A DNA stretch of 64,000 nt, from NCBI RefSeq assembly GCF_905220365.1, contig NC_061138.1, positions 12,105,814 to 12,169,813 of the forward strand, read 5' to 3'. Below are positions 23,430-35,150 of the stretch, one piece after another. A model generated the notes under the pieces. That model was given only the letters and a program-made list of their open reading frames with translations. It made no database searches and had not been told where the DNA came from. Source of the DNA: Vanessa cardui (taxonomy: Eukaryota; Arthropoda; Insecta; Lepidoptera; Nymphalidae). The translations under genes were made by a program, and so were the position numbers. How positions within the stretch are numbered: the first letter of the stretch is position 1; the number at the start of each line of letters is the position of its first letter.

Positions 23430-23471
<42 letters not shown>

Positions 23472-23770
23472 AATGAACAAAAACTCTTTTTTGCCGTGTA
23501 TAAGAGGTTGTTAGGTCTGTGTACAATGGTCATGTTGAATATATAACAGGGTTAAGTTTGAATACATTCTAACAATTATTTGTATGTGCAGCGAGTTAAT
23601 GCGGTTGGCTTATTCCTGCAATGCCTTGTAACGACTGAGTTTGGTGTCGATAATATCAATATCGCTATAAAATAGTGAACACCGCATTCCTGAACGGAAT
23701 AAATATTTACCATTCGTCTGAATATCTCTTACGGTAGTCGTACGAACGTAAATTCAATGTGAACACACCT
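22922..23770. mobile_element. 849-bp Harbinger-like MITE
   Basis: Termini AGGTCTGTTCACATTGAA and the complement of TTCAATGTGAACACACCT match at 17 of 18 positions. TTA flanks both sides (22919-22921 and 23771-23773), as expected for PIF/Harbinger transposition. The interior has no transposase frame and carries a TA microsatellite at about 23428-23468. Confidence 0.8.
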
Positions 23771-23773
23771 TTA

Positions 23774-24872
23774 GAATAGCATGTGAATATTTTGTCGCCA
23801 ACGACGATCGCTATGCTGAGTCTTAAGGTCATATCGATTTGGTATGTATTTATGACTGATTTTGACCTCAATGTTCTAAATTGTTGGATTGCCTTATATT
23901 TTCTTGTTACATAAGTGTTATACGCATTGAAATAATGACATTTTTATGTTGTAAATAAGTAATAAATGTAAAAATTTTGCAAATCTTATAATATTGGGTT
24001 TATACGGTATGTGTACCGTGATCATTAAAAACCGTATAAGTAGTATTATGTTAAAATTACAGTCGTCTTATCCTATTTTGGCTTGAGTATAGTCAAGTTA
24101 GGTTACTTATCCGTATTGAAAAAAAAATGCTAAAATCACAAGCAGCCGACCGTACAACGGAAACCGTAATTTAAAAAAAGAGCGTAAATTTTAATAGTTA
24201 TAAAAGATCGTATATTTTTTAATAATTATTACATAATTTAAACTTAGAATTGCAGTTTAACTTTTGACAAATTTATTTTTTCACGGGATAAGTTTGTGAA
24301 TCATGTAAATTGCATTATGTATCAAATCTATAAGGTTTTGTTTACATTAAAATATTTAAAAAAATATATTTTTTACAAACTTTTATTTAATTTTTTAAAC
24401 ATTAAATAAAAGTTTGATTATGACAACATTTTTTTTTCTATTAAAATAATAGGAACCTTCAATTGATTAAAAACGTAAGAGCGATAAAAATGTTTTACAC
24501 AAAAAAATCACATTGCAAACGCCCCCTTATTACCGTTTTAAGATGAACTGATGTATATATTAAGGCGACACCTGGGTTTTCCAAGAGAACAATCACTTTA
24601 AAGCGAAGAGATGTGGAGCTTTAATAATCACCCTTACAAAGGTGTCGAGAGCCTTTTTGAGGACTAGATGCCATTTTTATTTCCGTGCACGAAATGAAAC
24701 TATCTGGCCTTTATATACTCGTCTTCTTTCATATTTTTCTTGTTCTTTTTTTAAATTTCCACACGTAACTGACTTTTATATTTTAAGCCCTGGCTTCATA
24801 TGACGAAGTAACGAGTGAGGGATCACTGTCCTGTCTGTCTGTCTCCAAAAAGACTTATAGTTTGGAAGTCAC
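23774..24872. other. Unassigned AT-rich sequence
   Basis: No repeat family or convincing frame was seen. Confidence 0.4.
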
Positions 24873-25035
24873 CATTTGCCACGTATTACTTAGTATTGTT
24901 GTGTTGGCTTTGAGGATGAGTGAGCCAGTAGAAGGTCAATCTTAAGGATAATATATTAATGTGACAAGGGACGTCTTGGTGACCAAGGTTGGTGATGCAT
25001 TGGCGAATTGGAATGAGGGAATGCTTGATATTTCT
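24873..25035 (+). repeat. Degraded repeat C
   Basis: ACTTAGTATTGTTGTGTTGG, GATGAGTGAGCCAGTA and GACCAAGGTTGGTGATGCAT are recognisable. A small insertion separates them. 25036-25639 holds nothing clear. Confidence 0.6.
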
Positions 25036-25639
25036 TGGTATTGAACGCTTATCTAAAATATAAAATAAATAATGTGGTCCATTTTTTTATAGAATTACAT
25101 ACATATGAGTTATTTTTCAAATCTAAAATTCTTACGTTAAAAATATTAAAGCAATGATAGATGGAGAGTTCACTACATTTTTGATGAAACAAATAATTTC
25201 ATTGCTGTTTTTTTCTTGTTAGTACATATGTTACAACTGAATTTTATAAAAGTAACACGTTACTAATTGAGCTTGAATAAATGAACGCTGTTTTCTTTAT
25301 TTTTTTTTTAATTCTTTTTATTCCGTTTTAATGAGCGTGAGGCTGCATATTGTCCGGTCTTCGTCATTTTTTTTATTACAACGATTTTAATTAAATTTTT
25401 GTATTGTAATATTTTAAATTAAGAATAATAATTTATTGTTCTTTATTCCATCGTCATCGTGCGACATCACTGCATGAATTCGAATTGACGGTCGGACATA
25501 TGAAAACACAGCTCACGCAAGAGCCCGCAATCGGTTAGGAAGCAAGCTCATTAATCTCAAGACGATATCAGCTCTGATAGAGGTGATATTTTACTATTAT
25601 TATTTTAAGAACACATTATATAAGAAATGATTACTACAT

Positions 25640-25881
25640 ATTATAAAACAAAGTCTACCGGCCATGTCTGTCCGTCTGTATGTTTGCGATAAATTTCAAA
25701 ACTACTGAACGGATATTCATGCGGTTATCACTAATAGAAATAAGGGTTCATAAGGAATGTTTAGGTATATTAAGTAATTCGGTTTTTGTGTACATAAGTT
25801 TACATAGAACAACAATAATTAAAGATGTAGGTAAAAAGCAAAAAAATAAATAAATAAAATTAAATGTCCACATGCAGCTAG
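25640..25881 (+). mobile_element. Helitron, damaged 5' end
   Basis: ACATATTATAAAACAAAGTC followed by GTCTGTCCGTCTGTATGTTT is the 5' region. It ends CATGCAGCTAG before T (25882). Confidence 0.65.
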
Positions 25882-26264
25882 TATAATTATATAATAATTT
25901 CTATAAACAACAGCGGATGATATTAGCTGCTCTGCGAGGTTTATATGTATGTAATAATACTATTAATTTTTACGCACTAAACCGGCTTTTTCACATTTTT
26001 ATAGCACAGAGAAAACATTGCAGCCTCTTTTAAAGTTTAGGCAGCTTCATATCAGCATTTGATCTTAAATAATCATATTATTGATCTGTTGCGAACGGTA
26101 ACTCGATGAAAACGAGAGGTCTGCAACGGTTAAGAATCGAATACATAGGTTTGGCAAAGCGAAGCGATAGCTATGAACCTGGTGATATACTCAAAACTTC
26201 AGAAGCTTACCGAGCCGCAAGATTAATGAGGTAGTCATTTGAACTGACAGGTGTATTATCATTA

Positions 26265-26508
26265 TCATTACATAGTATAATCTACCCTATGTATGCTTAA
26301 ATCATTAAAATTACACAAGGGATTTTGATGCGGTTTGTTTAATAGATAGAGTAATTCGAAAGGAAATTTTACATATATAATACAAGAACAATATAGTAAA
26401 AAACACTAATCATTTTAGAAGTATCTAATGTGATGTCGTAAATAAACAAATTCTGTAGTATATTTAGTATCAGTATTGCACCCGTGCGAAGCCGGAACGG
26501 GTCGTTAG
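26265..26508 (+). mobile_element. Non-autonomous Helitron
   Basis: It starts TC after A and contains CATTACATAGTATAA. The end reads CACCCGTGCGAAGCCGGAAC then GGGTCGTTAG, with CTAG changed to TTAG, followed by T. Confidence 0.75.
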
Positions 26509-26641
26509 TTGAATATAAAAATAACACGTAATACGTACTCATTGATTATGATTAAGATTTCAAGTATTCACAACAAGTATTTATATAAACAATATATGTG
26601 TCAATTATTGTCTATGTAGATGTGCTGTTATCTGGAGAAAT

Positions 26642-26752
26642 TCAACTCCAAATCAGATCCCACAATCTTTTCAGCTTCGCTTTGTCGATTAAGTGTGTTG
26701 GAGCCTTAATAGATTTCCGTAGTCTGCCGTTGCGATCTTTCGAGCCATAAGA
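26642..26752 (-). CDS. Possible terminal exon (orphan)
   Basis: On the minus strand, a pyrimidine-rich run ending ATAAG is followed by a 36-codon frame (SYGSKDRNGRLRKSIKAP, then THLIDKAKLKRLW) ending in TGA. It reads like a basic protein tail, but a frame of this length could arise by chance. No partner exon was found. Confidence 0.2.
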   Translation of the reverse strand, partial: SYGSKDRNGRLRKSIKAPTHLIDKAKLKRLWDLIWS

Positions 26753-27079
26753 CTTATAGATTAGAAATATAAAACCTTTTTACAAATTACTTTTTGCTTT
26801 TATGGAAAATAACATAAACAGATGTGTCTAGCGTTGTATTTAGTAAATTTCATTTCAATAATATTGTGAATGTATTTATGTCCAGCTCAATGTTAATTTC
26901 AAATTCTATTACTATTTTTTAGTTCAAATTTGTGTCTTTTAATTTTATTTAACTTCTTTTTGTAGGTAATTTATTATTATTAATTTAAAGCAAAATTCAA
27001 TCAGATGTTATTGAGTTCTGTAGGATAGAGCTGCTGTAGTGTGAATGTTTATTATTGTAGTTCTTGTATTTCTTTGATT

Positions 27080-27292
27080 GGACTACCGGTAAGTGGGCCA
27101 CCTGATGGTAAGTGATCATCACTGCCCACATACATTCGTCTTAGGATCTTACATTCCTTGCGCTTGTTTCAATTACTTACTCACACTTCAAACTGAAATA
27201 CAACAATACTGTAGCAGTTTGTCTGTGGAATATATAATGAGCGGGTGGTATCTATCCATACGAGTTTGCACAAAGCCTTCTCACCAAGACCA
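27080..27292 (-). repeat. Repeat C, diverged
   Basis: GGGCCACCTGATGGTAAGTG, ATACAACAATACTG and GCACAAAGCCTTCTCACCAA appear in order on the plus strand, meaning a minus-oriented copy. Confidence 0.75.
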
Positions 27293-27349
27293 AATGTAGT
27301 AAGCTCCAAAAGTCCTTAAGAAGAATAGTAGTTACTTTATACTTTACAG

Positions 27350-27756
27350 CAGTGGCGTAAATAGGGCGTTGCCATCGATGCACAGGCACAGGGCGTAGAC
27401 TCTCGGGGGCGCGAGAATGGACAGACTGGGCAATATTATTGTTTTTTCGTTTTGCTCTTGTTAAGATTCCGCTGACTGTACGTTTGTATTTGAATCGAGT
27501 ACTTGTGGGTACTCGATTCCAATACAATCGTACTTACATGCTAGTTTCATTAAAAACATACATCGCGCTCATTTTTTTTGCAGCACACGAGCGTGTTTGT
27601 GTTTAGTGTTTATCGTTAATGGGCAACGCATTTCCAGTAGTGAACCTGCGGTTAAGTTTTAGTGATTTAGACAGCAAAATAGGCAAAGTATCTGCTTAAA
27701 TAGTGCGCAGTTATAGAAGCTCGCACAGGGCGCAGAAAAAGCTATTTACGGCACTG
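27350..27756. mobile_element. 407-bp hAT-like MITE with 8-bp duplication
   Basis: The element starts CAGTGGCGTAAATAG and ends with the complement of CAGTGCCGTAAATAG (14 of 15 matching). It is bounded by CTTTACAG at 27342-27349 and 27757-27764. An 8-bp duplication and a CAGTG terminus are hAT hallmarks. A hairpin with 11-nt arms (GAATCGAGTAC) sits inside at 27492-27519. No transposase is encoded. Confidence 0.9.
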
Positions 27757-28207
27757 CTTTACAGTACCTAAAGCTAAAGTGATCACTAATCGTTAAAAAG
27801 CCTTCTTACTTTCATTAAATGAAAAAAAATTTCTGATTTTTTAATTATCTTTCACCCGAGATTATACATTAAAACGCTGCACCAGCTCAATCCCCATAAA
27901 CCAGTCCATAAACCATAGTTATCTCGGACCATTGTTATGGTGTTTGTTGCGATTAAAACCATCTTATGGCAATGGCGGGTGCTTAAAGCGAGTGTTTGGG
28001 AAATTACCTCTGAACAGATTTTTTTATGAAAATGATATATGCATCAGTTATTAATTTTTAATTGATTGTAAAAATAGTTGTCTAATTGTAGTTCGGTTGT
28101 GGATTAACAACAGACACAGAGAAGTAAAGATTAAATGACTGTACTGTGAAGAAATATTGGATGTGAAATATCATCATCGTTGTCACGCTTGGGAGTTAAG
28201 TTCGACT

Positions 28208-28499
28208 GCTTTTTTATGGTATAGGTTTGCGGAGGAGCATATGGACCACCTGATGGTAAGTGGTCACCATCACCCATGGACAATGACGCTGTAAGAAATA
28301 TAAACTATTCCTTACATCGTCAATCTGCCACCAACCTTGGGAACTAAGGTGCTTTGTCCCCTGTGCCTGTGGTTACACTGGCTCACTCACCCTTCAAACC
28401 GGAACACAACAATACTGTTTACTGTTATTTGGCGGTAGAATATCTGATGAGCGGGTGGTACATACCCAGACGGGCTTGCACAAAGCCCTACCACCAAGA
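28208..28499 (-). repeat. Repeat C, full length
   Basis: One of the best copies: TTTTTTATGGTATAGG on the left (its A-rich 3' end), then GACCACCTGATGGTAAGTGG, CTCACCCTTCAAACCGG and GGGCTTGCACAAAGCCCTAC on the right. A 99-codon frame crossing its right half and the next Helitron is not a gene. Confidence 0.85.
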
Positions 28500-28575
28500 G
28501 AATATGGTGTACGATTTTTCTCTTTTGTCACCAAGCCCATCTCTGCCAACATTACTACATTGTATTATATTATTA

Positions 28576-28762
28576 CTAGCTATTACCTGCTTTGCTCGCT
28601 TACGTATTTACAAATTAACTTAAAGTATGACGTTGATGATTGGTATACTGTGAGATCGTACCTGTTTGTATACCAAATTTCATCTAAATCGGCTCAGTAT
28701 TTTTGGCTTATAAGTGAGGCCAATAGACAGATAGAGTTACTTTCGCATTTATAATATTAAGA
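28576..28762 (-). mobile_element. Non-autonomous Helitron
   Basis: Minus strand: starts TCTTAATATTATAAATGCGA and ends CTAG before T. It lies 76 bp from repeat C. Confidence 0.7.
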
Positions 28763-29028
28763 ACGGATAAGACAATTATGTATATTAATTTAATTTTGCG
28801 GTCTATTTATTCACGTATAATTATAAATTATATTAATAATCATATTCATTAACGTTTCATGTCTGACGTCTCGTGACCGTCGTTTTAAACTTTTATCGTT
28901 TCAAAGCTATTGGCAACAAAGCCAGACAAAAATCACGTAGGCAGCATAAATCGTCTACTATGCTAATATCTGTTATAACATTAGAATAATAACGAAATAA
29001 CCAAAATTATTAGCCCTATGCAATACGA

Positions 29029-29291
29029 GAGCCGAGATGGATGGTTATAAAGCGTACTTCTTAACCGATAATTATGGGTTCAAATCACCACTGAATTTTC
29101 ATGTACTTAATTTGTGTTTATAATTCATCTCGAGCTCGACGGTGAAGGAAAACAGTGAAAAAACTTGTATGTATTTTGGCACATGTGAATTCACAAAGCT
29201 GCGTTGGAGTAGCATGGTGGAATATCAAACCTTCTCCTTAAAGGAAGATGAGGTGTTAGCCCAGCAGTGGGAAATTTACAGGCTGTTGTTT
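29029..29291 (+). mobile_element. SINE-A, several small deletions
   Basis: GAGCCGAGATGG head, B box GGTTCAAATCA and the end TTAGCCCAGCAGTGGGAAAT with GCTGTTGTTTTAATTGTTG tail. 29292-30040 holds nothing recognisable. Confidence 0.8.
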
Positions 29292-30040
29292 TAATTGTTG
29301 TATGCAACAATATAGTATTTATTAATTATGATTTATTTCAATAATATCAATGATTCAGATGAACCATTTCCAAAACAATTTTTGTTCTGAGTTAAAAACA
29401 TGCTACGCACCATAGCGCTGGTGATTCTGGCTTAACGACCTCAATTACGGCGCCCGGTAATGTTTTACGTAATGTGTTCGTGTTTTCTAAAATTCGACTT
29501 TATTTATATCTATGAAATATTTTCATCTCTTTCATACTTTGTGTTGTTAGATATTGTTGTTTCACTTTCAAACCTCCTATTAAATGTATATAAATTTAAG
29601 CTTATATTGTCTCTTTAATTAATTTATTGCAACAGACGGTTTTGTGAATATATGTATGTTTATGTCACCGTAAGATTACAAAATTCGTTACATTACAATC
29701 TGTCTAGTCAGATTTTAATGTAACTAATATAGCGAAAAATAATACGTTCAGTTGGAATCACATATCACGGTTCACAATTTCGACAGTTGACAATCTGACG
29801 AGACGGATTGTAATCTAACGAATTTTGTAGTCTCACTGTGACATATATGCTTTTTAACAATTATATACATTATTTACTGTAACAAACAGTAAATTACTTG
29901 CTTAGTAAATTAAACTACAGGCTTGAATCAGCTTCCCTCGTTACATTTTACATTGCCGAGTCACCAAATTGTTTTAGATATATTTACTACAAAAATATAC
30001 GAAGTCTTGTCCAAAATAAATATTAAATGTGTAAGTAAAA

Positions 30041-30329
30041 AGTAAAGCAACAACTTGTAAATTTCCCACTGCTAATGGCCTCCTCTCCCATTAAGGAGAG
30101 GAACATATTCCACCACGCTGTTCCAATGCGGGTTGGTGGAATGCTCATGTGGCAGAATTTCAATGAAATTTGACACATGTAGGTTTCCTCACGATGTTTT
30201 CCTTCACCGCCGAGCATGAGATGAATTATAAACACAAATTAAGCACATATATACAGTGGCCTTGCCTGGGTTTGAACCCGAAATCATCGGCTAAGATGCA
30301 CGTATTCTAACCACTGGGCCATCTCGCCA
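30041..30329 (-). mobile_element. SINE-A, near full length
   Basis: AAAGTAAAGC tail on the left, CACGCTGTTCCAATGCGGGT, and the head CACTGGGCCATCTCG on the right. ATATTAAATGT occurs on both sides (30021-30031 and about 30345-30355) and may be the target duplication. 30330-31478 holds nothing recognisable. Confidence 0.85.
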
Positions 30330-31478
30330 ATATAATGTATAATAATATTAAATGTCTTATGCTTAAAAGTCTTCAGTAAAATCACGTTCAACGAATATTT
30401 ATTTTCGGTTAAATCCCTTAAGTTAAAGAATAAATCAATTCGTTCAATTGATGTATTCGAAGATTAAAGTTAATTCTTCGGAAATACCACCCTTATTTAT
30501 GATTCTATTCTATAAAGCTTTACTTTTTAAGACTGTTACATACAAATCAGAACATGGAGGTATATATGTATGTATATATTTATATGTATTCGTTTATCCA
30601 TTAACGACTTTGAAATTGTTAAACTAATCCATGACCTTGACCTTGAAAATCGGTACAAATATGAATTGTCTAGGTTTTCATGGTATATTATTATGTCATA
30701 GGTATTTTAATGTTGTTGTATTTTCAACATGGCACTGTTGTTTATCGACTTTCTGAAAACCAATTGCGACGACAATTTTAATTATTTAAAACTTTCTTGT
30801 CGATTTCTTACGCAGAAGAAATATTTCAAACTAAACAAGTCTTCTTGTAACTTGATATCAAAAGTGTTTATTTTATAATTGAAATTGAGAAAATTTTAAT
30901 TATGACTTGTAAGAAACAAATTGACAAAGTGTATTTTTATACGATATCTAAGCGTAAGGATCAAAACGATTTGTGTCCCAAATTCAATAAACTCTTATGT
31001 ACCCTTATGTGCAAGGTGTGATCGAGTAGGAAACGTTGCTAAGAGTTATGCTAAGACTAAAACAAATCACGTATCATTAATTGGTTCATTCAATCTTTCA
31101 TTCATTCACAATTTATTATCTATCACGATCAAAGAAGATTAAATATTAAATCGCTAAGTATTCTACTGTATTTATGTTTGTGGCTTAAAGGCCATCTTTC
31201 TTGGAGCTTATTCCGTCACATTGATCGAATGAGGGTCGATTGATAAAGAGATCTTGATCCATTTTCTTTCATACGTTTGTTTTTGGAACTCTGAATCCAA
31301 TAGTTAGTCCTTTAGTATTATGCTACGACGTACACGAGAGACGATGTCCTCCGCACCGGTTTGACACGTGGAATGTCCGTGTGCAAACAGTTACTCTCTC
31401 TATCCCCCTCTCTCATATAATCCTTAGGTGAAAAATAGAACAGCAAATCCGAGCCAACTAGAAAGAGTTCAAGCGTAG

Positions 31479-31672
31479 GCACTTAAGGCCTTCTCTACCT
31501 TTGAGGAAGTTTTGGAATATATTCCGCTACGCTGCTCCAATACGGGTTGGTGGAATATACATGTAGCAAAATTTCCTTTCGATGTTTTCCTCCACCACCG
31601 AGCACAAGATGAATTGTAAACACAAACCCGCAATCATGGGTTAAGATGCACGCTTTCTAACCACTCCATCTA
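31479..31672 (-). mobile_element. SINE-A with internal deletion
   Basis: GCACTTAAGGCCTTCTCTAC through CACGCTTTCTAACCACTCCA. Part of the middle is lost. A second short fragment of the same family lies at 31795-31880. Confidence 0.7.
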
Positions 31673-31880
31673 AATACCCAGTAACTTTTCATCAGTCCAA
31701 AACAGGTGTTTGAACTCAGGACCTTGGGATTTGCAGCCTTAAATCTAGAGACAAGACCAGCGAGGCAATCAGTAGTTAACTGAAAAGCAACGCAAATTAA
31801 GCACATGAAAATTCAGTGGTGCTTGTCTGGATTTTCAAACCATTATCGGTGAAGATTCACGTATGCAACCCACTTTACCA

Positions 31881-32660
31881 ATGCCTATTTGAAATTAAAA
31901 TTTTTGAACGCATTCAATATTCAGTGAAAGGCAGTCAGACAGTGGAAAATTGTATTTTTGATTTCCCCGCTTGAAGTACGATTGGAACGAATTTGGAAAT
32001 CAATTTTGTTATTGTTTAGTTTTAAATAATAAATAAGTTCTATTCACCAAATTGTCTGGCCAGTATCTTTGGTGTCTTTGTTATTTTGTATTGGGGAAGT
32101 CTATAATCGAATTCCAGTTTTGATTCGTCTATTTAGATGCTCTCTGTTTAGTCAGTAATCTAACATCACTTTTCAAACAGTTTGAAAGAAACCATTTTTT
32201 TTTAATATTAAATTCAGACTCAAATAGAATTATACGTGTTTGAAACTAAACTTAGTCCGATACCTAAACCCTGGATGTTACAAGCGATATATTTTTCCAG
32301 GAACTGATTACCAATTTTCAGAAAGGCCAATTTAGGCGAATACTGTTATTAAACCCGAAGTTTGATGGATAAATTTAATAATACAATCGTGTAAGTTATA
32401 TTCGCTTTGACAAAATAATACCGAGTTAAATAATTACCAGAATTCATATTGCAAATATATTCGCAATAATTGATGTGACACGCATGACAATACAAAAGCG
32501 CTTGTAAAAGTCAGCTTAAGTAAGATTATCCGATTATGGCGCAGTAAAAAAAAAAAAATGACGTATTCACTTCATATAATATCGAATATTTGAGTTCATT
32601 GAACTGTATCATTAATTCGGCATTTCATGACGATATCTGAAAATGGTCTTTCTTTTCCCT
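31881..32660. other. Unassigned sequence
   Basis: No recognisable repeat or exon. Confidence 0.4.
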
Positions 32661-32663
32661 AAA

Positions 32664-32931
32664 TTATAGGTTAGAAGACAAAACAACACTTGCAGGTGCG
32701 TTGCCGGCCTTTAAGAAAGAAGTACGCTTTTTTCTTGAAGGTTCCCATGTCGTATCGCTTCGGAAAAACCGCCGGCGAAAGCTGGTTCCACAAAGTGGTT
32801 GTGAGAGGCAGAAAATGTCTAAGAACACGCGCTGTTGTGGATTTTCGGACATCAAGGTGCTGCGGGTGAAACTTCGAATTTTGACGAGATGTCTGAAGGT
32901 GAAATTCAGCAGCCGGGCTTAATCCGAACAA
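32664..32931 (-). pseudogene. Non-LTR retrotransposon ORF C-terminal remnant
   Basis: The minus strand encodes TTLWNQLSPAVFPKRYDMGT followed by FKKKAYFFLKGRQRT. This is the pattern (LWN-LP-AVFP--YDM--FKK---FLKGRQRT) I know from the end of lepidopteran jockey/R1-like reverse transcriptase ORFs. Two overlapping frames share the signal, so it is frameshifted. The rest of the element is absent. Confidence 0.7.
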
Positions 32932-33009
32932 TTCCTCGGAACATTTCCCGAGAAAAATATTACAAATATTACGAGATTAATTTTATTCACTCATCAGATA
33001 TTCTACCAA

Positions 33010-33145
33010 CAGTCACTAATCAGCAATGTTTAGTATTGTATGTTACGTTAAGGGTGAATGAGCCAGCTTAACTACAGACACCAGGGGCATAGAAGATCAG
33101 GTCTCAAGGTTAATAACGCATCGGTGATGTGAGGAATAGTTAATA
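33010..33145 (+). repeat. Degraded repeat C
   Basis: GTTTAGTATTGTATGTTACG, GGGTGAATGAGCCAGC and GAGGAATAGTTAATATT in order. Confidence 0.55.
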
Positions 33146-33494
33146 TTGACGACTTATCATGTCGTGCATACACATAATACTTTCCTTTGACGTTCGTGGT
33201 CTGATGGAATCAGAGAGAAACGGAGGGATCAGATACAGAACCAAAGTCTGTTATTAGATGGTTTTCAGAAATGACTGGCTTTACACGAAAATTTAATACT
33301 GAATATGTCTATGAAAAATTTTACTCTAAGATTTAAAACTATTAAACACAAAAAACATCATTATTTCAGGTTTGACCTTGAAATTTTCTATCAATTTCAA
33401 GTATCATAATCGTCAGTATCATAGCCGCCAGTTATTCAAAATAAATAAGTATATGAAATATAATATTTTCTTAAATTTTCGCGCTTATTACACA

Positions 33495-33623
33495 TTGAAA
33501 TAAAACTAGTTATAACGGATTTGAATCCCGACGTTTCGAGCACTTTACAGCGTTCGTGGTCACGGGATGTCAAAAATAATTAATATACGCGATTCAAATC
33601 CGTTATAACTAGTTTTATTTCAA
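33495..33623. mobile_element. Foldback MITE with perfect 33-bp arms
   Basis: Arms at 33495-33527 and 33591-33623 are exact reverse complements (arm starts TTGAAATAAAACTAGTTATA). The 63-nt centre includes CGACGTTTCGAGCACTTTAC. Half copies occur at 52565-52667 and 59272-59343. Confidence 0.9.
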
Positions 33624-34209
33624 AGTATATGAAATTTCAACAAAAATATATTTTGGCCAACTTTATTCTCCTTAACAAAATTAATTTAATGTATAATTAA
33701 TTTACTATCAGTCATAAGAACTCCTAAAGTTAATACTGTTACGTTGTGTATCTCCTACCAATCAGCTGCGTAGCAACACGGAGTTGTAAGGCGCCGTGGT
33801 TTTATCGATTTCCTGACGAGTACGTGAACTCAAGCCGCAAGTGTCAAACTTAAATGAGTTCGACTTCAATATGCAAGAGATGATAGCGGAGGGAACGCCA
33901 CAACTTAACGAGGGCCAACTTACTTTTAGTTTACTATAACGTTTTTAATGTTAAAAACTTCACGCTGTATATTTTATATCGTAATTGTTTATGGTTGAAG
34001 TTTTATTCGTAGTATAGAATTGGAGGTTTCCTAACGATGTTATTATTGTAAATTGTAAAAGCTTTATGGTTCTCATTAGGGTTAGGCATTTTACCCCCAA
34101 TTATCAGGTAACTTAGCCATAGACACGAATGTTACATTACGTGTTTAAATAGAGTTTATTTCAATGGATCCTATAGAAAAAAAAGTGTTTATTAATTCAC
34201 TTGAAGTTA
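33624..34209. other. Unassigned, locally GC-rich at 33725-33920
   Basis: A 40-codon frame (RVRELKPQVSNLNEFDFN, then MQEMIAEGTPQLNEGQ) lies at about 33820-33941 (+). Its lack of an ATG start and of a clear acceptor leaves it unsupported. Confidence 0.2.
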
Positions 34210-34604
34210 TCTACATAAATATAAAAAGATTGGAGTGATTTGTAATATTAAAATTATCCCTTTCTACTAAACGCATATGTATTATTTTTTGTCTTATTTT
34301 TCCGGCACATAGAACTAGCGCGCACCTCCATACATATTCACCGACTTGACAAGAGTCACGAAACTGTCAACGTGACAAAAGTTACCAGTGCGCGCTAGTG
34401 CTTAAACGGTTGAACCAATTTCGATGGGACGCTGCTGCCAGCGAAAGTCCCATCAAAATAGCTGATATAATAAAGAGTATGGTAGGGTATTTTTATTTTA
34501 GAATTGTATATACAATAATAGTTATTGTTGTGTTTTGTTCATTTAGCACTGAACAATAACTTTTAATTAAATTCAAATGCGTACAAAGTCACGGGCACAG
34601 CTAG
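34210..34604 (+). mobile_element. Helitron carrying a nested palindrome
   Basis: It starts TCTACATAAATATAAAAAG after A and ends GGGCACAGCTAG before T. It is longer than its relatives at 37545 and 62479 partly because of an 86-bp foldback at 34314-34399 with 12-nt arms (ACTAGCGCGCAC). Confidence 0.8.
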
Positions 34605-34916
34605 TAAAGAATAAACGCAATAAAATGTTCTATATTAGAAGAAAAACAACATTATTTGCTGGTCACTGACCTCTCCTCGAGTACGCTGGATATTTCAGCT
34701 CTTATTTCCTACCACATAAGTTTCACGTACATTCCATATAGCCTGAGGAGATCCTCTCACGTTTGAGAACGGTCAAAAAGGAACTAGTCTATCATATTGA
34801 TTATTGGTTCTACCTAGATGTGACCAGCTGGAACTTCAGCTAGCTATATAGGTCACTTTACCTGTCAGCTATGTACATACATTTCTGACATACAATTGCG
34901 TATCAGTAAAGTTTTG

Positions 34917-35150
34917 ACCACTGTGGTCGAGTAGTGTGTACACCGGTTTTCATGGGCACGCTACTCCGAGATCCCGGGTTCGATTCCCGGCCGAGTCAAT
35001 GCAGAAAATTCACAAGTTTTCTACGTTGTCTTGGGTCTGGGTGTTAGTGGTATACCGTCGCTACTTCTGATTTTGCATAACACAAGTGCTTTAAATACTT
35101 ACATTGGGATCAGAGTAATATATGTGATGTTGTCCAATATTTATAAAAAA
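34917..35150 (+). mobile_element. SINE-B, full length
   Basis: tRNA-like head with TGGTCGAGTAGTGTGTACAC and B box GGTTCGATTCC (34979-34989), body TACATTGGGATCAGAGTAAT, and TGTTGTCCAATATTTATAAA at the end. Confidence 0.9.

Noticed and set aside
28354..28754. Open frames of 89-99 codons (also 27093, 36582, 42763 and 59676)
   Set aside because: They run through repeat C copies and adjoining elements.
30023..30235. Recurrent small 'proteins' beginning like MFIIHLVLGGEGKHREET (also near 21343, 39122, 40350, 47725 and 52087)
   Set aside because: They are the same frame through the SINE-A body in different copies. The similarity is repeat-derived, not a gene family.
33820..33941. 40-codon frame with NLNEFDFNMQEMIAEGTPQL
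   Set aside because: No start codon upstream and no clear acceptor. Kept only as a note in the unassigned stretch.
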